From: Stieleria tagensis
Lineage (GTDB): Bacteria; Planctomycetota; Planctomycetia; Pirellulales; Pirellulaceae
Length of the DNA: 64,000 nucleotides
Direction of reading: 5' to 3'
Assembly: GCF_024129865.1 (NCBI RefSeq)
Contig: NZ_JAMYFE010000102.1
Location: forward strand, 41,252-105,251
Shown here: positions 59,477-64,000 of the stretch, piece after piece
How positions within the stretch are numbered: the first letter of the stretch is position 1
Layout of the letters: each line of letters starts with the position of its first letter
Position numbers and translations under genes: made by a program
Notes under the pieces: model-generated
Database searches by the model: none
What the model saw: the letters and a program-made list of their open reading frames with translations, nothing else
What the model was told of the DNA's origin: nothing

Positions 59477-62400
59477 ATGCCCGCTCGCCAGTTTGTTTCT
59501 GTCTTTGTTGCTGTGCTGCTGATCCTTTTGATGGGGATGGGCGGTTCCATGACCATGAGTTTTGCCGTGCAACCGGGACCTGAGGGGGCCGGCGAATCGG
59601 CGACCGGCAAATTACCGAAGCTGGTTTATCGCCGTTGGAGTGGCGCGGTCAACGTCCCCGACCCGGTCGCGATCAGTGTTGCCGACAATGGCGAGGTCTA
59701 CGTGACTCAGACCCAGCGACGAAAAATCCAGGACTTGGACATTCGCGCCCATTCCAGTTGGGTCCCTGACGATGTGGGACTGGCGAGCGTGGCCGACAAA
59801 CGCGAGTTTTATCACCGTGCCTTGGCGATCGGCGGCGACCAGACGAAACAGAAAAACGATGTCGAAGACGTCAACCAGGATGGCCAACATGACTGGCGCG
59901 ACTTGACGGTCATCAGCGAAAAAATCCATCGTCTGGTCGACAGCGATGGTGATGGCACCGCGGATCAAAGCAACGTGTTTGCCGAGGATTTTAAAACAGA
60001 GGTCACGGGAATCGCTGCCGGTGTGATGCACTGGGACGGATCGGTTTGGGCCACGATCGCGCCCGACGTTTGGAAATTGACGGACACCAATGGTGACGGC
60101 GTTGCCGACCAGCGAGAAATCATGGCGACCGGGTTTGGATTGCACATCGCCTATGCCGGACATGACATGCACGGATTGACCATCGGGCCAGATGGCAAAG
60201 TGTATTGGTCGATTGGTGACAAAGGCATCTCGGTCACCACCAAAGACGGCCGGCAATTTCAGTATCCCAATCAGGGTGGCGTGATGCGCTGCAATCCGGA
60301 CGGCAGTGATTTCGAAGTGTTCGCGCATGGATTGCGAAACGTCCAGGAGTTCGCTTTTGACCCGTTCGGCAATGTGTTTGGTGTCGACAATGATGCCGAC
60401 CAGCCTGGCGAGAAAGAGCGTTTTGTTTGGATCGTCGACGCGATGGACGCCGGGTGGCGGTGCAATTACCAATACCGTGGCGGCCAATACAATCCTTGGA
60501 CCGATGAAAAACTGTGGCAGATCGCCGGGGACAACCACCCCGCGTACATCATTCCACCGATCCAACATTACTACGACGGCCCGGCAGGGTTCAAATTCAA
60601 TCCCGGCGCCGCGCTCTCGTCGGCCTACCAGAATTTCTTCTTTTCAACCGGTGCCCCCAACGGATCGCAGTATGCCTTTCGTGCCGAACCCCACGGTGAT
60701 TCCTTTCGGATGGTGGATTCACACACGATCGGCAGCGGAGACCCGATCGTGGGCATTGCCTTCGGTCCCGACGGCGGACTCTACGGCGCCGATTGGGGCG
60801 GCGGTTATCCACTGACACAATCCGGCAGCGTGATCCGAATCGACGTTGCCCCAGCCGACCTAAGCGATCAAGACAAAGCGAATCGCCAATCGGTGGTGCG
60901 ATGGTTGAACAGCGATATGAACCAGCAATCAACCGAGGTGTTGGTCGGACTGCTTTCGCATGTGGATCAACGCGTCCGATTGCAAGCTCAATTTGCCTTG
61001 GTCGACCAAGGCCAGGCCGATGCGTTTCGCCAGGTGTTAGGTGACAGCAGCGCGGATCAATTGGCGCGTGTCCACAGCGTTTGGGGACTCGGGCAACTGG
61101 CCCGCGCCGCCGCGACCGATGCCAACGTGTTGGTTGGAACGCTATCCGACCCAGACGCCCGGATTCGTGCGGTGGCTGCCAAGACGCATGGTGAAATCCC
61201 CGGCAGTGATCCCGCAGGCCTTGTCCACCTGTTGAACGATTCCGACTTGCACGTTCGAGTGTATGCGGCGCTGGCACTTGGTCGTCGTCCGACCGCTGCG
61301 GCAGTGAAACCGCTGTTGGAAGGTGCAGCCAAACTTGACGGTGATCAATTCTATTTACGTCATGCCCTGGTGACCGCGCTGGCCGCCTGTGCCACGCCAG
61401 ATCAATTGGCCGAGCAAGCCAACGCCGATGCTGAATCGCTGCGTCTGTGCGCCGTCGTCGCCTTGCGTCGGCAATCCGAAGCCTCCGTCGCAGCCTTTCT
61501 GAGCGATCGCTCGGATTGGGTCGCTAGCGAAGCGGCGCGGGCGATTCATGATGATTTTTCGATCGCTGATGCGCTGCCTGCGCTGGCGGAGTCACTGGAT
61601 TCAGAACGCAACTTTCCAGTGCCACTGACATTGCGCAGCATCAATGCCAACTTTCGTTTGGGCACTGCCCAGGCAGCCAATCGGGTGATGCAATACGCTG
61701 TGGACCGGGGACGACCCACCGAGATGCGACTCGCTGCGTGTGAATCCATCGCCCAGTGGGCCGATCCGCCTCGACTGGACCGCGTCGATGGACGCAGTCG
61801 CATCGCCAATGAAACGCGTCAGTTCGATCGAGCGGCGATCGGCAGTGCCCTCGCAGGTTTGGTCACTGATGCCGACACGGCGCTGCGTGTCGCGGCGGTC
61901 AAGGCTGCCAGGGAATTAGAAATCGACTTGGGGGTTCGACCCATGATCGCCTTGGCGATCGATCGCAAGTCGCCCTCAAACCTGCGTGTCGAAGCGATCA
62001 AATCATTGACGCGGGGCGATACGAAACAAAGTGAATTGTTGAGCCAATTAGCAAGCGATTCGTCATCCCCCGTCGCGACTCAGGCGATCGAGTCACTGGT
62101 CGAACAAGATCCGTCGGCGGCGCTGACAGTGATTCAGCAGCGACTGAATTCCAAAACGGTCGCGGTCCGCCAAGCTTGTGTGGCTGCGTTGGCGGCTCTG
62201 GCCAACGAATCGGCTGATGCAACACTGATAGAACTTGGTCATCGCTTCGCCGACGGTTCACTCAGCGAAGCGCTGCGGTTGGATGTTTGGAATGCATTGC
62301 AGTCGCGGCAATCCCAGTCGCCCGAACTGAAACAGTTGCTACAGCGACTGGCTGCCGGATCAGCGTTGGCAACAATCGAGTCAGACAAATTCAAAGCGTT

Positions 62401-62836
62401 TGCATTGTGCGGTGAGGGCGGCGATGCCGATCGAGGTGAGGAAATCTTTCGCACCGACCTCCGCGCCCAGTGCAGTCGGTGCCATCGCACCGGCAAAAAA
62501 GGCAGTGACATCGGCCCAGAGCTAAGCAAGATTGCCAAGAAACGTGATGCGAATTATTTGCTGCGTGCGCTTGTTTATCCCAGTGCAGATATCGATGACA
62601 AATACAACATGCAAACGCTGTTGTTGGCTGATGGTTCAGTCGTCCAGGGGGTCATTCAAAGTGAAGACGACGACACCACGGTGCTGGTGAACCAGCAGGG
62701 GGAAACGATCCAGGTTGCCAGCGACGACATCGAGGATGTCGCCAAGAAGAAGCTGTCACTGATGCCCGACATGACAGACGTTTTGCAGCCCCACGAAGTA
62801 CGCGATTTGGTCGCGTACCTGAAATCGCTGAAGTAG
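59477..62836 (+). CDS. PVC-type giant cytochrome c protein, second copy of the architecture
   Basis: A 1119-residue secreted protein with an N-terminal hydrophobic signal (residues 6-31). Residues about 55-480 form a beta-propeller with DGDGTADQS and DTNGDGVADQR calcium-type loops and a GHDMHGLTIGPDGKVYWS blade. Residues about 490-940 are HEAT-like repeats. The C-terminus has one haem c site, CSRCH at 999-1003, then GPELSKIAKKRDANYLLRALVYPSADIDDKY and a final HEVRDLVAYLKSLK. The order of domains equals that of the protein at 45686-49276, but the sequences are very different, so they are paralogs of long standing. Confidence 0.85.
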   Translation: MPARQFVSVFVAVLLILLMGMGGSMTMSFAVQPGPEGAGESATGKLPKLVYRRWSGAVNVPDPVAISVADNGEVYVTQTQRRKIQDLDIRAHSSWVPDDVGLASVADKREFYHRALAIGGDQTKQKNDVEDVNQDGQHDWRDLTVISEKIHRLVDSDGDGTADQSNVFAEDFKTEVTGIAAGVMHWDGSVWATIAPDVWKLTDTNGDGVADQREIMATGFGLHIAYAGHDMHGLTIGPDGKVYWSIGDKGISVTTKDGRQFQYPNQGGVMRCNPDGSDFEVFAHGLRNVQEFAFDPFGNVFGVDNDADQPGEKERFVWIVDAMDAGWRCNYQYRGGQYNPWTDEKLWQIAGDNHPAYIIPPIQHYYDGPAGFKFNPGAALSSAYQNFFFSTGAPNGSQYAFRAEPHGDSFRMVDSHTIGSGDPIVGIAFGPDGGLYGADWGGGYPLTQSGSVIRIDVAPADLSDQDKANRQSVVRWLNSDMNQQSTEVLVGLLSHVDQRVRLQAQFALVDQGQADAFRQVLGDSSADQLARVHSVWGLGQLARAAATDANVLVGTLSDPDARIRAVAAKTHGEIPGSDPAGLVHLLNDSDLHVRVYAALALGRRPTAAAVKPLLEGAAKLDGDQFYLRHALVTALAACATPDQLAEQANADAESLRLCAVVALRRQSEASVAAFLSDRSDWVASEAARAIHDDFSIADALPALAESLDSERNFPVPLTLRSINANFRLGTAQAANRVMQYAVDRGRPTEMRLAACESIAQWADPPRLDRVDGRSRIANETRQFDRAAIGSALAGLVTDADTALRVAAVKAARELEIDLGVRPMIALAIDRKSPSNLRVEAIKSLTRGDTKQSELLSQLASDSSSPVATQAIESLVEQDPSAALTVIQQRLNSKTVAVRQACVAALAALANESADATLIELGHRFADGSLSEALRLDVWNALQSRQSQSPELKQLLQRLAAGSALATIESDKFKAFALCGEGGDADRGEEIFRTDLRAQCSRCHRTGKKGSDIGPELSKIAKKRDANYLLRALVYPSADIDDKYNMQTLLLADGSVVQGVIQSEDDDTTVLVNQQGETIQVASDDIEDVAKKKLSLMPDMTDVLQPHEVRDLVAYLKSLK

Positions 62837-62920
62837 ATGCGGGGCGACAGCCAGCAGACGGTTCACCCGCATCGCTGACCACGCCTGATGGGACGTGGTC
62901 AGGTGACAGTCGACGTTCCT

Positions 62921-63277
62921 TTAGTGGTGACCATGGTGGCCGTGGGGATGGCCGCCACGGCGACCGCCGGAGTGGAAGTCGTAGTGACCGGGCACGTAAT
63001 CAAAGTGTCCGCGGTGTGGCACCAGGCTTGGCGGATGATAGTCGTAGTGGGGTCGGTAGGACCGGTACGATCGGTATCCGGGGTAATAGCTGCGACCCAG
63101 ATAGGCGCGACCTCTTGAGTAGCCATACGAACGACCGTAGCCGCCGTAGTAGCTTCCGTATCCGGAATTGCCGATTCGAATGCTAAAGCCACCGGCTTCG
63201 GCTTGCTGTTGGCCGGTCATCACAACCAATGCGAATGCGAGGGCTGGGATGCAGGCCAATTTGATTAAACGAGACAT
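62921..63277 (-). CDS. Secreted Gly/Tyr/Arg/His-rich small protein
   Basis: 118 residues from the ATG at 63277, chosen because GGAG lies 9 bases upstream (alternatives at 63286 and 63325). A signal peptide runs over residues 2-27 (ends QAEAGG). The mature part is Gly/Tyr/Arg-rich, then His-rich, ending in repeated HGHHGHH. The His cluster could bind metal. The Tyr/Arg repeats are typical of low-complexity envelope proteins. The function is unknown. Confidence 0.6.
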   Translation of the reverse strand: MSRLIKLACIPALAFALVVMTGQQQAEAGGFSIRIGNSGYGSYYGGYGRSYGYSRGRAYLGRSYYPGYRSYRSYRPHYDYHPPSLVPHRGHFDYVPGHYDFHSGGRRGGHPHGHHGHH

Positions 63278-63496
63278 ACGCGTCATCTCCATGAGCGAAT
63301 TATTTTGGAAGGGTTTGACACTCAACTCTTTTGCATCCGCTATGCCAGTTCCGGCGGGAATCCGCTGCGAGAGAGGAAAAAGGCGTGAAACAGCGGGTGA
63401 AACAGGTTTCTGCAGCAGGCTCAGCCCGCTGGTGTGTCATCGAATGGGTGTCAATTTGATGGCGCTTTGGCATCAGAATGAGCCAGGTTGGCGGAT

Positions 63497-64000
63497 TTGA
63501 CGATCAATACCTGGGGATGATACCACCAGGCTATCGACTGCCGTCGCTCCGCGACTCAATCATGCGTTGTTCCCCGCCGGCTCTCAATCGCGGAGCGATG
63601 TCATTGGTTAGCCAGGGGTGAAACCCCTGGATTGAGCGATGACACACCGCGCAGTCGCGGAGCGACGACATTCTCTACCGCCCCTCCGGGGCTCGTTGAT
63701 GTTCTTTGACGACTAATGCATTGGGCTGAGGCTACCAGGCTATCGACTGCCGTCGCTCCGCGACTCAATCATGCGTTGTCCTCCGCCGGCTCAATCGCGC
63801 ACGTTCCCCGCCGCCTCTCAATCGCGCGCGGTTCCCCGCCGGCTCTCAATCGCGGAGCGATGTCATTGGTTAGCCAGGGGTGAAACCCCTGGATTGAGCG
63901 ATGACACACCGCGCAGTCGCGGAGCGACGACATTCTCTATCGCCCCTCCGGGGCTCATTGATGTTTTTTGACGATCAATGCCTGGGGCTGACGCCCAATA
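63497..64000. repeat. Tandem array of planctomycete-type intergenic repeats
   Basis: A unit of about 210 to 260 bases occurs twice (from about 63497 and from about 63703) and starts again near 63965, running off the end. Each unit contains ACCAGGCTATCGACTGCCG (63525 and 63734), the hairpin CCAGGGGTGAAACCCCTGG, CGCGGAGCGA blocks and GCCCCTCCGGGGC. The second unit has an inner triplication of a block beginning TTCCCCGCCG. Bases 63278-63496 hold no gene. The array may be a dispersed repeat family of this genome. Confidence 0.8.

Noticed and set aside
59612..60568. 318-codon antisense frame opposite the second cytochrome c protein
   Set aside because: The propeller motifs are on the + strand; the antisense product has no motif.

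Overview
The window looks like the chromosome of a planctomycete of the Rhodopirellula/Pirellulaceae type. The evidence is family content: a giant secreted TPR/DUF1583 protein, two very large PVC-type beta-propeller/HEAT/cytochrome c proteins, a heparan-type sulfatase, a PEP-CTERM protein, a membrane pseudokinase with a Pro/Ala-rich linker, and an EF-G with the AHIDSGKTT G1 motif. The genome has no long rRNA-type operons here. The only tRNA-like sequence is a half gene.

Region 1 (1 to about 15.74 kb) is an integrated phage-like element. It starts off-window inside a planctomycete-type tyrosine integrase and ends at the 5' half of a tRNA-Arg(CCT)-like gene, next to tandem arm-type repeats. Its left part is a tightly packed replication/regulation operon, with ATGA stop/start overlaps between most genes: xis-like HTH, winged-helix, DUF3102, a 30-aa micro-ORF and a primase-like/DnaB-like fusion. 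Three 22-bp iteron-like repeats follow. The middle carries a zinc-ribbon protein, an HK97-type capsid protein, a ClpP-like head protease and a tape-measure protein. No terminase, portal or tail-tube gene is recognisable. The right part holds small DNA-binding genes, an orphan D12-class adenine methyltransferase, a convergent gene with an internal duplication, and a DUF2513 gene.

The most unusual sequence is at 10,794-11,398. About thirteen different palindromes of 14-27 bp are packed into 605 bp. Several occur as diverged pairs in which paired bases changed together, so the palindromes were kept while the sequence moved. Two copies encode the same peptide, EMSRRRDI, with four synonymous differences that form two exactly compensating base pairs. 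I know of no described element with this pattern.

Region 2 (15.8-27.0 kb) holds the 3261-aa TPR protein and a coupled membrane protein. Region 3 (27.1-35.4 kb) holds a PAS-LuxR regulator, di-haem cytochrome c peroxidase, truB, a Nudix hydrolase, a DUF3500 protein, a PAS-AraC regulator, a sulfatase and a secreted protein. Region 4 (35.4-41.1 kb) is a leftward carbohydrate cluster: GH57 glucanotransferase-like enzyme, galT and glgA. Region 5 (41.2-53.0 kb) has the pseudokinase, a LamG/PEP-CTERM protein, the first giant cytochrome c protein, an ABC protein that has lost its ATPase motifs, and an ABC-2 type permease. Region 6 (53.3-64.0 kb) has a thioesterase and rpsR divergent from fusA, a radical SAM enzyme, a polysaccharide flippase-like protein, the second giant cytochrome c protein, a His/Tyr/Gly-rich secreted protein and a tandem repeat array that runs off the end.
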